From an uncultured Paracoccaceae bacterium (lineage in GTDB: Bacteria; Pseudomonadota; Alphaproteobacteria; Rhodobacterales; Rhodobacteraceae): DNA of 64,000 nucleotides. The translations under genes were made by a program, and so were the position numbers. This document shows positions 45,201-54,359 of this stretch, in pieces. The notes under the pieces were generated by a model that saw only the letters and a program-made list of their open reading frames with translations, was not told the origin of the DNA and made no database searches. The stretch spans positions 1 through 64,000 of the forward strand of contig CANLEQ010000005.1 of NCBI GenBank assembly GCA_947489705.1, written 5' to 3'. Position 1 is the stretch's first letter. Every line of letters starts with the position of its first letter.

Positions 45201-45320
45201 CCGAAACCGCAGGCGGGTCGGGCGGAGCCGCAACAGCCGCGGCCCGCGCGGCGCGACAAGCCGATCGATCCCGACAATCCCTTCGCCGCCGCGCTGATGG
45301 GGCTGAAGGACGGCAAGTAG
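42291..45320 (+). CDS. SUV3-type DEx/H-box RNA helicase with Pro-rich tail
   Basis: A 1009-residue protein. The helicase core has Walker A GPTNTGKT (residues 13-20), DEIQ (95-98) as Walker B, and motif VI QIAGRAGR (258-265), the pattern of mitochondrial SUV3 and its alphaproteobacterial homologues, which unwind RNA for degradation. An alpha-helical C-terminal domain follows. From about residue 799 the chain becomes a Pro/Asp/Glu-rich spacer, then a basic tail rich in Lys/Arg/Gly/Pro. The start is set at ATG 42291 because it puts Walker A at the family position. It is followed immediately by the S4-domain gene, whose GTG begins right after the stop. Confidence 0.93.
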   Translation: MSMTTGRIAAVLGPTNTGKTHYAIERMLGYRSGIIGLPLRLLAREVYDRIVAIRGPSVVALVTGEERIVPERTQYWVCTVEAMPEGMGTDFLAVDEIQLCGDPERGHVFTDRLLRARGTHETLFLGAETMRGAIAALVPQAQFMKRERFSTLIYSGSRKISRMRPRSAIVGFSVDNVYAIAELIRRQKGGAAVVMGALSPRTRNAQVELYQNGDVDFLVATDAIGMGLNLDIDHVAFSSTRKFDGRRMRDLMPNELAQIAGRAGRYMTDGTFGVTGEASDLDEGVVDAITNHRFAPLKVLQWRNSALQFGTTEALIASLEQKADHERLSRAREADDLAALKHLSAIPKIRDACSDGRSVKLLWDVCRIPDFRGISAGEHADMLDRIFGFLHEYGRVPDDWMARQVKRIDRTDGDIDTLSKRLAYIRTWTYVAQRKGWLDDENHWRGATRAVEDRLSDALHEALTQRFVDRRTSVLLRRLKQKESLLAEVNDKGEVTVEGQMLGRLEGFRFRQDKSASPDEAKTLRQTAAAALVPQFHLRSDRFYNAPDTEIDFTEQGGLMWGDQAVGKLVKGDDPLKPGIQAFVDEDAGPEVAEKVRRRLQHFIDRKVAALFEPLLGMRNDETLTGLARGFGFRLIEGMGIVPREQVAREVKDLDQEARGALRKHGVRFGQFTIFLPLLLKPAPTRLRLVLWSLDRGLDTFPESPPPGLVTIPVERDAPEGTHLMSGYHPAGERAIRIDMLERLADMLRGEDSRRGFEAKADMLSITGMTLEQFATLMGGLGYRAEKGERDKVKAASPDPQPDVPQPDPQPDVPQPEPDLPPEPSPGDTPPETPDPGPADVPDPEPEETPPSPPSERPGEAPDEGPVTPPTEVPPSPDPGTPPTMAAGTDSVAAPGGTQTPGDALKSGEDGIAAIDDADMAQGAKGDDAPREREVFYTFTWAGNRPARQGKPRAQDARPKGKGPNRRKGAPKPQAGRAEPQQPRPARRDKPIDPDNPFAAALMGLKDGK
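44685..44943 (+). repeat. Pro/acidic low-complexity tract with 27-bp tandem repeat
   Basis: Two adjacent 27-bp units (44685-44711, 44712-44738) encode the same nine residues, DPQPDVPQP, with different codons. They begin a longer run of about 86 residues rich in Pro, Asp and Glu within the helicase gene. The different codons argue for selection on the peptide rather than recent duplication. Confidence 0.75.
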
Positions 45321-45686
45321 GTGGACGCACGCCCGTGCATCCGGCTCGACAAGTGGCTCTTCCATGCGCGTTTCTTCAAGACACGGAGCCTCTCTGCCCG
45401 GATCGTGACCGCGGGCGGCGTACGCATCAACGGCACGAGGGTCAGCAAGCCCTCGGCATCCTTGTGCGAAGGCGACACGCTGACATTCGCCAAGGATCAG
45501 GATATCCGCGTGGTTCGGGTGATTGCCCTGGGCGAGCGGCGTGGCCCCGCCCCCGAGGCGCAGGCCCTCTACGAGGATCAGTCTCCACCGCCGCGGGAGA
45601 GGCCTTCGGGCGGCCCACGCTTCGACAAGGGCGGCCGGCCTACCAAGAAGGACCGGCGCGACATGACGCGCGACCGCGAGGGCTGA
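45321..45686 (+). CDS. S4-domain RNA-binding protein (HslR-like)
   Basis: A 121-residue protein with an N-terminal S4 domain (IRLDKWLFHARFFKTRSLSA, residues 7-26; then GGVRINGTRVSKPSAS) resembling heat-shock protein HslR, which binds stalled large subunits. The C terminus is a basic, disordered tail (FDKGGRPTKKDRRDM). The start is GTG 45321, directly after the helicase stop. It probably shares the helicase transcript. Confidence 0.9.
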   Translation: MDARPCIRLDKWLFHARFFKTRSLSARIVTAGGVRINGTRVSKPSASLCEGDTLTFAKDQDIRVVRVIALGERRGPAPEAQALYEDQSPPPRERPSGGPRFDKGGRPTKKDRRDMTRDREG

Positions 45687-45761
45687 CCCGTCGCCACGCC
45701 CCGCTTGAATGATCCGCGGCCAGGGTCTACGACACGTTCCGACAGCCCGTTCGAGGATTCC

Positions 45762-46097
45762 ATGACCTATATCGTCAACGACAATTGCATCGCCTGCAAA
45801 TACACCGACTGCGTCGAAGTCTGCCCCGTCGACTGCTTCTACGAAGGCGAGAACATGCTGGTGATCCACCCGGACGAATGCATCGATTGCGGCGTGTGCG
45901 AGCCGGAATGCCCGGCCGAGGCGATCCTGCCCGATACCGAGCCCGAGGCCGAGAAGTGGGTGGAATTCAACCGCAAGTATTCCGAGATGTGGCCGGTCAT
46001 CATTACCAAGAAGGACCCCCTTCCCGAGGCCGAGGAGATGGACGGCAAGGACGGCAAGATGGAGCTCTTCTCGCCGAATCCCGGCGAAGGTGGATGA
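45762..46097 (+). CDS. fdxA: ferredoxin FdxA (7Fe type)
   Basis: A 111-residue ferredoxin carrying a [3Fe-4S] and a [4Fe-4S] cluster. The cysteines are in [17 protein letters not shown] (C9, C12, C17, C21, C25) and [12 protein letters not shown] (C40, C43, C46, C50), the layout of alphaproteobacterial FdxA. The tail beyond residue 60 contains an acidic region and the typical [15 protein letters not shown] sits upstream of ATG 45762. It is next to carD. Confidence 0.95.
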   Translation: MTYIVNDNCIACKYTDCVEVCPVDCFYEGENMLVIHPDECIDCGVCEPECPAEAILPDTEPEAEKWVEFNRKYSEMWPVIITKKDPLPEAEEMDGKDGKMELFSPNPGEGG

Positions 46098-46328
46098 CGC
46101 CGCGGTGCGGCATAATTCGCGCCCGATTTCCGCGCCGCAGGGCCTGATGCTGCGCTGCGGCTTCCACGCGGCGGAAATTTGTGCTATGAGATCGCGCAAA
46201 GGCGACAATGAGGGCAGTGACTGAATGGTCGGTCGCTTCCCCGGTCCGACGAGGTCGAGACGTTTTCATGTGGTTTCGCGCCGCCGCTTGTCGCAATGCA
46301 CCAGGGGCCTGCAGAGGGAAACACTGTC

Positions 46329-46847
46329 ATGAGCAAATCTAAGAAGCCGGAATTTCGCCCGAACGATTACGTCGTCTATCCCGCCCACGGCGTGGGACAG
46401 ATCGTCAATATCGAGAAGCAGGAGATTGCCGGTCTCGAACTGGAACTCTTCGTCATCTCGTTCGAGAAAGACAAGATGACCCTGCGCGTCCCCACGCACA
46501 AGGCCTCCGAGGTGGGAATGCGCCAATTGTCGAGCCCCGACGTCGTCACCAAGGCGATGACGACGCTCAAGGGCAAGGCCAAGGTCAAGAAGGCGATGTG
46601 GTCGCGCCGCGCGCAGGAATACGAACAGAAGATCAATTCCGGCGACCTGATCGCCATCGCCGAGGTGGTTCGCGATCTGCACCGGACCGACGATCAGCGC
46701 GAACAAAGCTATTCCGAACGCCAGCTCTACGAGGCGGCGCTGGAGCGTCTGGTGCGCGAAATCGCGGCCGTTTCCGGAGACGATGAAATGGCGGCGCAGA
46801 AGCAGGTCGATTCGGTCCTGACCGAGCGCAAGGCCGCCGCCGCCTGA
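46329..46847 (+). CDS. carD: CarD-family transcriptional regulator (CdnL)
   Basis: A 172-residue protein related to CarD/CdnL, which binds RNA polymerase and stabilises open complexes at rRNA and housekeeping promoters. The RNAP-interacting domain opens FRPNDYVVYPAHGVGQI (about residues 10-26), and the C-terminal helical part carries the DNA-contacting stretch with KKAMWSRRAQEYEQK. The start is ATG 46329 (MSKSKKPE). The long leader before it (about 230 bp) probably holds the promoter. It converges on cobS. Confidence 0.92.
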   Translation: MSKSKKPEFRPNDYVVYPAHGVGQIVNIEKQEIAGLELELFVISFEKDKMTLRVPTHKASEVGMRQLSSPDVVTKAMTTLKGKAKVKKAMWSRRAQEYEQKINSGDLIAIAEVVRDLHRTDDQREQSYSERQLYEAALERLVREIAAVSGDDEMAAQKQVDSVLTERKAAAA

Positions 46848-46872
46848 GCCGGGGCTGACCGAACGCCTCTAC

Positions 46873-46896
46873 CGGGCCGCATCGCCTCGCGGCCCG
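46873..46896. terminator. hairpin between convergent carD and cobS
   Basis: CGGGCCGC and GCGGCCCG pair over 8 bp with the loop ATCGCCTC. It lies between the two convergent stops. It is GC-rich but lacks a T-run, so a bidirectional terminator is inferred from its position. Confidence 0.55.
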
Positions 46897-46898
46897 TG

Positions 46899-47648
46899 TC
46901 AGATCAACGTCGCGCTCAGCAGGATCAGGATGCCGACCTCACCGATCTGTTGCGTCGCGCCGAGCACGTCTCCGGTCTGACCGCCGATCTTCGATCTTGC
47001 GATCGCGGCGCAGAGAACGCCCAGGATCGCGCCCCAGACGACAACCATGACGAGTGCGGCCGGCGCCAGCAGCGCGAGCGCGATGCCGCCCGCAACCATG
47101 CCCCCCAGGAAGGTGCGCGTACCGGGCCGGCCGGTGCGCACCGAAAGCCCGTCGCCGCGCGCATGAGGCAGGCCCGTGGCAAGGCCCAGCATCGTCATCC
47201 GCGACGCCACGGCCGCCAGAAGCACCGGCGCCCAGAGATGGCCGGCCCCGATCAACGCGGCAAGGGACGCCCACCGCAGGCCGAGACCCAGCACGAGTGC
47301 CAGGACACCGTAGGCGCCGATCCGGCTGTCATGCATGATCTCGAGCCGGCGCGCCCTGTCCCATCCGCCCCAGAAACCGTCCGCGCAATCGGCAAGCCCG
47401 TCCTCGTGCATGGCGCCGGTCACGATGACCTGTGTCGCCACGACCAGTCCGGCGACGATCGCCGACGGTATCCCCATCGAAGCGGCGAGCCCTCCCGCGA
47501 GGCAGGCGATCGATCCCACTGCCAGCCCCGCCAACGGCCAGGCCCAGGCCGCACGCGCGGAGTGCCGGAACGACGCGCGGACGGGCAGACGGGTCAGCAG
47601 CGCCAGCGCGGTCAGGATATCCCCGAGGATGTCTTTCGTTCTGTCCAT
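46899..47648 (-). CDS. cobS: adenosylcobinamide-GDP ribazoletransferase CobS
   Basis: Last membrane step of cobalamin assembly: joins adenosylcobinamide-GDP with alpha-ribazole. The 249-residue protein has five to six membrane segments and the diagnostic metal-binding [15 protein letters not shown] near residue 82. ATG 47648 is preferred over an upstream ATG at 47672 because the next gene's region begins there. cobT is divergent, 79 bp away, and works in the same pathway. Confidence 0.95.
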   Translation of the reverse strand: MDRTKDILGDILTALALLTRLPVRASFRHSARAAWAWPLAGLAVGSIACLAGGLAASMGIPSAIVAGLVVATQVIVTGAMHEDGLADCADGFWGGWDRARRLEIMHDSRIGAYGVLALVLGLGLRWASLAALIGAGHLWAPVLLAAVASRMTMLGLATGLPHARGDGLSVRTGRPGTRTFLGGMVAGGIALALLAPAALVMVVVWGAILGVLCAAIARSKIGGQTGDVLGATQQIGEVGILILLSATLI

Positions 47649-47727
47649 GGGCACCTTTTTTGGGCTTTCCACCGGAGAGGCAAGCCGTAAACAGGCCCCT
47701 CATTCGGGAAACGAGGAGCATTGCCAG

Positions 47728-48741
47728 ATGTCGAAGATCACCAGTGTCGAAAGCATCCGCCACGCATTCTTGGATCTTCCCGGACCGGATGCCGCCGCGA
47801 TCGAGGGCGCGCGCGCGCGCAACGCGCAGCTCACGAAACCCCCCGGCGCCCTGGGCGAGCTCGAGCCACTGGCGATCTGGTATGCAGGCTGGCGCGGCGA
47901 TGCGCGGCCGCGGCTTGCGCGGCCCCAGATCCTCGTCTTCGCCGGCAATCACGGCGTGGCCGCGCGTGGCGTTTCGGCGTTTCCCATCGAGGTCACCGAA
48001 CAGATGGTCGGCAACTTCCGCGCCGGCGGGGCCGCCATCAACCAGCTCGCGCGTACCTTCGGCGCCGAGATGTCGGTCCATGCGATCGACCTCGACACGC
48101 CGACGGAGGATTTCACCACCGCCCCTGCGATGACGGCAGAGGGCCTCGTCACCGCCTTCGCCACCGGGTGGGATGCGGTCGATCCCGAAGCCGACCTTCT
48201 GGTCACCGGCGAGATGGGCATCGGCAACACGAGCGCGGCGGCCGCGATCGCGGCGGCACTCTACGGGGGCGGCGCGAAGGCGTGGGTCGGGCGCGGAACG
48301 GGCGTCGAGGGCGCGGCGCTCGAGGCCAAGATCGCCGTCGTCGACGCGGGATTGCGGCGTCACGCGGCCATCGCCGACGATCCGATCGAGATCCTGCGCT
48401 GCCTCGGGGGCCGGGAGATCGCGGCGATGGCGGGCGCGATGCTCCGCGCGCGGCACCTCTCGATCCCCGTGATCCTCGACGGGTTCATCGCCACGGCGGC
48501 GGCGGCCGTGCTCGACCGTGCGGCGCCCGGCGCGCTCGATCACGCTCTGGCGGGCCACGTTTCGGCCGAAGGCGCCCATGCCGCGCTGCTGGACCGGATC
48601 GGCAAGACGCCGCTCCTGTCGCTCGGCCTCAGGCTGGGAGAGGGGACGGGCGCGGCCCTGGCGATCGGCGTTCTGCAAGGGGCGGTGGCCTGCCATTCGG
48701 GCATGACCACCTTCGCCGAGGCGGGCGTCAGCGGGGGCTGA
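47728..48741 (+). CDS. cobT: nicotinate-nucleotide-DMB phosphoribosyltransferase CobT
   Basis: Makes alpha-ribazole phosphate for the lower ligand of cobalamin. The 337-residue protein shows [10 protein letters not shown] (about 32-41), [16 protein letters not shown], the [14 protein letters not shown] motif and the C-terminal [10 protein letters not shown] with its conserved Glu. A CGAGGAG lies upstream of ATG 47728. Divergent from cobS with which it completes nucleotide-loop assembly. Confidence 0.96.
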   Translation: MSKITSVESIRHAFLDLPGPDAAAIEGARARNAQLTKPPGALGELEPLAIWYAGWRGDARPRLARPQILVFAGNHGVAARGVSAFPIEVTEQMVGNFRAGGAAINQLARTFGAEMSVHAIDLDTPTEDFTTAPAMTAEGLVTAFATGWDAVDPEADLLVTGEMGIGNTSAAAAIAAALYGGGAKAWVGRGTGVEGAALEAKIAVVDAGLRRHAAIADDPIEILRCLGGREIAAMAGAMLRARHLSIPVILDGFIATAAAAVLDRAAPGALDHALAGHVSAEGAHAALLDRIGKTPLLSLGLRLGEGTGAALAIGVLQGAVACHSGMTTFAEAGVSGG

Positions 48742-48753
48742 ACCCGTCGTGCC

Positions 48754-50691
48754 TCAGGCCACCCGGCCGGCGCGATCGGCATCGGAGGTATCCTCGTCCT
48801 CGCTGTCGTCGGGCCCGCGCAATTCGTCGTATTTCGCCGACAGCGCCGATTCGAGATCCTTGTTGAGCTCGCGAGCGCGATCCATGTAGGCGTCGTTGCG
48901 GGCGATCGGCACGCCGGGCTTCCAGAGCTCGGCAAGCTCGCGCAGCGCCGACCGGTCGATCTTGAAGAACGCCTTCTCGAGCTCCGCCGCCTCGAATTCC
49001 GAAAGCCCCATATTCTCCAGAACATAGCGCCCGGCGCGCAGGCTGCTGTCGAAGACTTCGCGCACGATATCGTCGGCGCCCGCGCGGTAGAGTTGATAGA
49101 CATGGTTGCGGTCATAGGCGCGGGCGATGATGTGCAGGTCCGGACGCGACTTGCGCGCATATTCCACGAGCGACGTGACGTTTTCCGGCTCGTCCATCGT
49201 CACGACGAGCACCTTCGCGGTATCGAGCCCCGCGGCATGCAGCAATTCGGGCCGTGTGGGATCGCCGAAGAACCCCTTGAAGCCGAATTTCCGCATCAAC
49301 TGGATCGTGTCGAGATCGTGGTCGAGCACCGTCGTCTCGAAACCCGCCAGTTGAAGCATGCGGTTGACCACTTGACCGAAACGCCCGACCCCGGCGATGA
49401 TGATCGGTTGCTGGTCGTCGATCTCGTCGGCCGGTATCGGATCGGCCGCATCCTCCTCGTGCATGCGGCGCGACAGGAATTCCCAGAGGATGAAGAACAG
49501 CGGCGTGAGCAGCATCGAGAGCGCCACGATCAGCAGGAGCCGCTCGCCCAGGGGGGTGCCGATCACCCCCGTCTGGAGCGAGAACGACACCAGGATGAAA
49601 CCGAACTCCCCCGCGCCGGCGAGGCCCAGCGTGAAGAGCCAGCGATCGCGCTGCCGCAGGCGAAAGACCAGCGCCAGGGCATAGAGGACCGCCCCCTTGA
49701 TCAGCATCATGGCGAGCGTCAGGCCCAGGATCACGAACGGCGCCGCGAAGAACGTCGTGAACGAGATCCCGGCCCCGACCGTGATGAAGAACAGCCCCAG
49801 AAGCAGTCCCTTGAAGGGTTCGATGTCGGATTCGAGCTCGTGGCGGAACTCGGAATTGGCCAGCACCACGCCCGCCATGAACGTGCCGAGCGCCGGCGAG
49901 AGATCGACCAGCGTCATCATGAACGCGATCGAGATGACGATCAGCAGGGCCAGCGCGGTATAGAGTTCGCGAAGCTGCGCGCGATGGATGAACCGGAAGA
50001 CCGGCCGCATTCCGAAGACGCCGCCCACGATGATGAGCGCGATCGCGGCCATGGTAGCAAGCGTGATACCCCAGCCCGGCAGCGAGTCGATCAGCGAGAT
50101 CGCGGCCTGCGCATTGGCCCCCGCCGTCGTCTCGACGGAGGGGCCGCTGCCGCCCGGAACCGAGGCCCCGCCGAGCGCGCCCCCCGCCAGAAGCGGCACG
50201 AAGGCCAGCATCGGAATGACCGCGATATCCTGCGTGAGCAGGACCGAGAACGACGACCGGCCTCCGGCGGTCTGCATCAGCCGTTTCTCGTTGAGGGTCT
50301 GGAGCACGATGGCGGTGGAACTCAGCGCGAAGATCATGCCCACGGCCGTGGCCGATCCCAGCGGCAGCCCCAGCATCACCGCCGCCCCGACGATCAGGGC
50401 CATGGTCAGGATTACCTGGCTGCCGCCGAGCCCCAGCAGCCTGTGCCGCATGTTCCAGAGCGCCCGCGGATCGAGCTCCAGCCCGATGAGGAACAGCATC
50501 ATCACCACGCCAAATTCCGCGAAATGCTGGATATCCTGCGTCTCCGACCCGACCAGCCCCAAGACCGGCCCGATCACGATGCCGGCGGCGAGGTATCCGA
50601 GCACCGAGCCGAAGCCCAGACGCGCCGCCAGCGGCACGGCGATGACCGCCGCCGCAAGGTAGACCGTCGCCTGAAAGAGAAAGGACTCCAT
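48754..50691 (-). CDS. Kef-type cation:proton antiporter (CPA2)
   Basis: A 645-residue membrane protein. The first 390 residues form about twelve membrane helices of the CPA2 antiporter fold, opening FLFQATVYLAAAVIAVPLAARLGF. A cytosolic TrkA-N domain follows (GVGRFGQVVNRML near residue 420), and an acidic C-terminal tail ends the protein. This is the KefB/KefC architecture for K+/H+ exchange. No ancillary KefF/KefG gene is adjacent. Confidence 0.93.
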   Translation of the reverse strand: MESFLFQATVYLAAAVIAVPLAARLGFGSVLGYLAAGIVIGPVLGLVGSETQDIQHFAEFGVVMMLFLIGLELDPRALWNMRHRLLGLGGSQVILTMALIVGAAVMLGLPLGSATAVGMIFALSSTAIVLQTLNEKRLMQTAGGRSSFSVLLTQDIAVIPMLAFVPLLAGGALGGASVPGGSGPSVETTAGANAQAAISLIDSLPGWGITLATMAAIALIIVGGVFGMRPVFRFIHRAQLRELYTALALLIVISIAFMMTLVDLSPALGTFMAGVVLANSEFRHELESDIEPFKGLLLGLFFITVGAGISFTTFFAAPFVILGLTLAMMLIKGAVLYALALVFRLRQRDRWLFTLGLAGAGEFGFILVSFSLQTGVIGTPLGERLLLIVALSMLLTPLFFILWEFLSRRMHEEDAADPIPADEIDDQQPIIIAGVGRFGQVVNRMLQLAGFETTVLDHDLDTIQLMRKFGFKGFFGDPTRPELLHAAGLDTAKVLVVTMDEPENVTSLVEYARKSRPDLHIIARAYDRNHVYQLYRAGADDIVREVFDSSLRAGRYVLENMGLSEFEAAELEKAFFKIDRSALRELAELWKPGVPIARNDAYMDRARELNKDLESALSAKYDELRGPDDSEDEDTSDADRAGRVA

Positions 50692-50825
50692 TATGTCGTG
50701 CCTCTGATCTGAAACTCGGCGTCGGTCACGGCGCCGGCTGTCGGCGCGGCGGTGACCGTCTCATGCTATAGAGGCGGATCGCGGGGAAAGCGACGCTCCG
50801 GATGGCCGATCCCGGAAATGGATAT

Positions 50826-53462
50826 TCAGCCGTTCGGCATCCGCAACACGATCTGCCGGCCGCCCTTGACGTAGTCGAGCTGGCCGTCGCCGATCATGCG
50901 TACGCGGCCTCCGTCGATCCGGTCGCCCACCTTGACCTTGACGAACCGCCCCGACGGCAGCCGCACCAGCGCGCGCCGGTTCGACGGTGAGCCGTAGACG
51001 CCCATCAGGTTGACCTGGCCGAGCTTGATCGCGTTCGCGATGGTCGCCCGCGACGCCACGCTGCCGCTGGTGGGGCCGGAGGGCGTCGCGATCGCGCTCG
51101 CCTGAGCGACCTCGACCGGCGCGGCATCCTGCGGCCGGGCGGCGGGGGCGACCGAGCGTGCCACCGCGGCGGGACTGGCCGTGCCGGGCACGAGCCCCGC
51201 AAGGGCCGCCGCGGCGGCGGAGGCGGCGGCTGATCCGCTGCGGCCGGCATTGTCGGCCGTTTCGCTCTCGCGGGCCCGGTTGGCCGCATCGAGGGCCACG
51301 GCGATGGCAAGGTCGTCGGGACGGCCTTGCGGGGCGATCCCGACGTTTTCGGCGCCTTCCTCGGGAACGAGCGTCGCGGCCGCGTCGCCGGTGTCGGGCC
51401 GCGGCCGCGGGCTGAGCCTGGCTATGCGTGCGGCGATTGTCGGCTCGGCCTCCGCCTCGGCGGTGAGCGTCTCGGCCGCCGCGCTTTCTTCGGGGCGTTC
51501 GCGCGGGCGCAGGGCCGGCGTGCCGCGATTGACCGGCACGACCAGATCCGCGTCGCTCGCCGCGTCCTGCGGCGCGTCGGGGCGGGAGGGTGCCTCGGGC
51601 GGTCGCACCGGAGGCAGGCCGGCCGTCACCAGCACGCCTCGAAGGCTTCGCGCCCCGTCGGCCGTGGGCACGACGCGACCTTCCGTATCGAGATCGACGT
51701 TCGCTCCGGCGGGCGGTGGCGGCACCAGGACAGGCGGGGTCGCGGGGTCGATCTCGATCGCGGCGAGCGACGCGACCCGATCCTGCGCCCTGAGCGGGGT
51801 TTCCGCGGCCGGCGTGTAGACCTCTTCCACCCGGTCGGGCGACGGGGCTTCGGGCCGCTGGGGGGCGGTGGCGTCGATGCCGGTGGCGGCATATCGGCTT
51901 TCCTCGTCCGCGCCGTCGGGCCGGCGCAACGGATCGTCGGACCCCGGCGCGAGCGTCTGCCCTTCGAATGCGCCTGCGGTCGCGGCGACATCGGTCGGGG
52001 CCGCCGCGTCGACCTGCGGAGCGGCGTCGGGTGCTGCGTCGGGGACCGCCGCCGTGACCGGATCCTCGACCACCGCACTGTCGACCGGACCGGCGGCGAG
52101 CGCGACGCTCCGGTCCTCGCCCGCCGGGGAGAGCAGAACCTCGTCGGCGGGCGTCAGCAGAAAGAACGCGCCCCAGATCCCGATCGCGACGGCCAGCGCC
52201 ACGAGCAGGCCGATCACCATTGGCAGGATGGCGAGGCCGCGGCGGGTCTGCGACTTGCGCGCGCCGAACACGGTCATCTGGTCCACCTCGCTCTGCGGGG
52301 CGCCGCTCGCGGGCGCGGGAGCCGCCGGGTCGGCCGCGCCCGGATCGGCGGCGGCGCGGCGCGAGAGGCTTGCCGCCGGGGCGGCGGCGGGGGGCGCCAC
52401 CTTGCGGATCGAGGGAACCGGGCTCGACCGCGGACCGGGGCCGGGGGGCCGCTTGGCACCGGCGGTGCCCACTGCCGGCTTGGCCTGCGTGACCGGCGCG
52501 GAGGGCGCGTCCTGCCGCGGGGCCGTTCCGCCATCGGGCAGCACCGCCACGCGCGAGGCGATCGAGCCGAGCTTCGAGGGCTCGGCCTCGCGCTCCGTCG
52601 CCGGGGCGCGACGGCTCGCGAATGCGGGCGCTGCACCGGCGAGAACGGCCCCGGCCTCCTCGTCTTGCCGCACTTCCTTCGCCGGCGCGTCGGTCGCGGG
52701 CGACCGCGTCTGCGGGGCTGGCGCGGTCTGGGCCGCAGGGACGTCCGGCGCGGCGGCCTTTGCCTCGGGCATTGCGTCCTCGGGCGCGGGGGCTTCGGTC
52801 GCGACCGGTTCCGGAACTTCGAGCGTCTGCTGCGCCGGATCGGGGAGGGGGGCGAGGCCGGGCGCTTCGTCCCCGGCGCCGTCCTCGGTCTCGTCGTCGA
52901 CGAGATCGGCGATCCGTGTCACCGGTTCCTGCGGGGCGGGCGCCTCGGCCCCGGCCGCGTTGTGCGCGAAGGTGGTCTCGCCGAAATCGGGCCGCGTCGT
53001 GAAGAGCCCCTTGCGCGGCTCGCCGGAAAAGGATCGCGGGTTGAACCCGTGCGAGACGGCGAAATCCTCGGCCTGATCGAGCGTTTCGCGCGCCGCCGCG
53101 GCGACGGCGACCTTGGAGGCCGACATCTCCTTCCAGTCATAGACCAGATCGCCCAGCGCATAGGGCGTCATGCCCTCGAGCTCGGCCTCGATCCGCGCCT
53201 TGCGGGCGGCTTCGTCGGCGGTGCCGTCGGGCAGATCGACGCTGGTGAACAGGATCTCGGTGTCCGGGATCGTCAGGACGGTTTCGAGCGGCCCGTCCGA
53301 CAGCGCCTCGGCCTCGCGGCGCAGATCCTCGAGGCGCGTCTCGAAATGCGGATCGTCCAGCGAGACCTCGCCCAGAACGGGGAATTCGTTACCGCTGCCA
53401 TAGCGCAGCCGTACCCCGGAATGATCCAGATCGAGAAAGAATGTCTTCTTCATGTCAGTCAT
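50826..53462 (-). CDS. GspL/PilM-like to GspC/PilP-like single-pass protein
   Basis: An 878-residue protein of unusual layout. The first 160 residues resemble the actin-like cytosolic part of GspL/PilM (LTIPDTEILFTSVDLPDG, then YALGDLVYDW). There follow an Ala/Pro/acidic unstructured linker (about 165-400), one membrane helix (409-436), a long periplasmic low-complexity linker (440-800), and a folded C-terminal domain (about 815-878: LMGVYGSPSNRRALVRL, FVKVKVGDRI) like the HR domain of GspC/PilP. It probably sits in the inner membrane as a scaffold. No other type II secretion genes are near. ATG 53462; MKKTFF at 53453 is possible. Confidence 0.7.
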   Translation of the reverse strand: MTDMKKTFFLDLDHSGVRLRYGSGNEFPVLGEVSLDDPHFETRLEDLRREAEALSDGPLETVLTIPDTEILFTSVDLPDGTADEAARKARIEAELEGMTPYALGDLVYDWKEMSASKVAVAAAARETLDQAEDFAVSHGFNPRSFSGEPRKGLFTTRPDFGETTFAHNAAGAEAPAPQEPVTRIADLVDDETEDGAGDEAPGLAPLPDPAQQTLEVPEPVATEAPAPEDAMPEAKAAAPDVPAAQTAPAPQTRSPATDAPAKEVRQDEEAGAVLAGAAPAFASRRAPATEREAEPSKLGSIASRVAVLPDGGTAPRQDAPSAPVTQAKPAVGTAGAKRPPGPGPRSSPVPSIRKVAPPAAAPAASLSRRAAADPGAADPAAPAPASGAPQSEVDQMTVFGARKSQTRRGLAILPMVIGLLVALAVAIGIWGAFFLLTPADEVLLSPAGEDRSVALAAGPVDSAVVEDPVTAAVPDAAPDAAPQVDAAAPTDVAATAGAFEGQTLAPGSDDPLRRPDGADEESRYAATGIDATAPQRPEAPSPDRVEEVYTPAAETPLRAQDRVASLAAIEIDPATPPVLVPPPPAGANVDLDTEGRVVPTADGARSLRGVLVTAGLPPVRPPEAPSRPDAPQDAASDADLVVPVNRGTPALRPRERPEESAAAETLTAEAEAEPTIAARIARLSPRPRPDTGDAAATLVPEEGAENVGIAPQGRPDDLAIAVALDAANRARESETADNAGRSGSAAASAAAAALAGLVPGTASPAAVARSVAPAARPQDAAPVEVAQASAIATPSGPTSGSVASRATIANAIKLGQVNLMGVYGSPSNRRALVRLPSGRFVKVKVGDRIDGGRVRMIGDGQLDYVKGGRQIVLRMPNG

Positions 53463-53599
53463 TTACCACGCGAAGCGGGATTGCCGACACCCCTAGATGC
53501 CTGTCATGCTTCTATAGCAGCTTTTCGCCGAGGCAAACAGGGACCGATCCGGGTCTTCGCGCGCCGAGGCACGGCGCAGGTAACGAGAGAACAGGAAAC

Positions 53600-54322
53600 A
53601 TGATCATGTGGCGCGGCCCCCGTAAATTCTTCGCGATCACCCTTGTGGCATTTGTCTGGACAGGCCCCCTGGCGGCACAGCCGGCGGAGGAGACTTCCTC
53701 CGCCATCCTCGAAGTCTCGGGCGAGGGACGCGCGAGTGTGGCGCCCGACATGGCGACGATCCATCTCGGTGTCGTGGCCGAGGCCGAGACCCCCGGCGAT
53801 GCGGTGGACGCGATGGAGGCGCCGATGAACGCCCTGCTCGACGCGCTGGCCGGGCTCGAGATCGATCCGCGCGACATCCAGACCGGCGAGCTTCGGCTCA
53901 ACCCGGTCTATTCGGAGGGCGAGGCCCTGCCCGATGGCCGGCCCCGCATTGCGGGCTTCGAAGCGCTGAGCGACGTTCGGGTTCAAGTGCGCGACATCGA
54001 CGCGCTCGGCACCGTGATGGGCGCCGCGCTCGACGCGGGCTCCAACCGGTTCGACGGGTTGACCTTCGGGCTCTCCGATCCGCGCGGCGCCGTGGATGCG
54101 GCCCTCGCCGATGCGATGGACGACGCGATGCGCAAGGCGTCGGTGCTGGCCGAGGCGAGCGGCCGGACGCTCGGGCCCATCGTCCACGTGACCGAGATCG
54201 CGGGGGGCGGCGGGCCCGGCCCCGCCATGATGAACGCCGCCATGGAACGCGCGGTGCCCGTCGCCCCGGGCTCCGTCGAGACGAGCGCGCGGGTGCAGCT
54301 GCGCTACGAACTGGCGCAGTGA
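53600..54322 (+). CDS. SIMPL-domain (DUF541) periplasmic protein
   Basis: A 240-residue secreted protein with a signal peptide (to about residue 29, PLAAQPAEE) and a SIMPL/DUF541 domain (LEVSGEGRASVAPDMATIHLGVVAEAET near residue 38, and the closing LRYELAQ). The family is periplasmic, oligomeric and stress-linked, with no defined reaction. Start ATG 53600 has ACAGGAAA upstream; ATG 53606 is a short alternative. A very strong hairpin follows the stop. Confidence 0.88.
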   Translation: MIMWRGPRKFFAITLVAFVWTGPLAAQPAEETSSAILEVSGEGRASVAPDMATIHLGVVAEAETPGDAVDAMEAPMNALLDALAGLEIDPRDIQTGELRLNPVYSEGEALPDGRPRIAGFEALSDVRVQVRDIDALGTVMGAALDAGSNRFDGLTFGLSDPRGAVDAALADAMDDAMRKASVLAEASGRTLGPIVHVTEIAGGGGPGPAMMNAAMERAVPVAPGSVETSARVQLRYELAQ

Positions 54323-54330
54323 GCCGTCGG

Positions 54331-54359
54331 CGGCATGGCGCGGACGGCGCGCCATGCCG
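54331..54359. terminator. 12-bp hairpin between convergent SIMPL gene and metY
   Basis: CGGCATGGCGCG and CGCGCCATGCCG pair without mismatch over 12 bp, loop GACGG, ending directly against the metY stop. It is the longest perfect stem in any convergent gap here. No T-run follows. Confidence 0.65.

Noticed and set aside
47649-47727. Cobalamin riboswitch between cobS and cobT
   Set aside because: The gap is only 79 bp, too short for a cobalamin aptamer, and no B12-box is visible.
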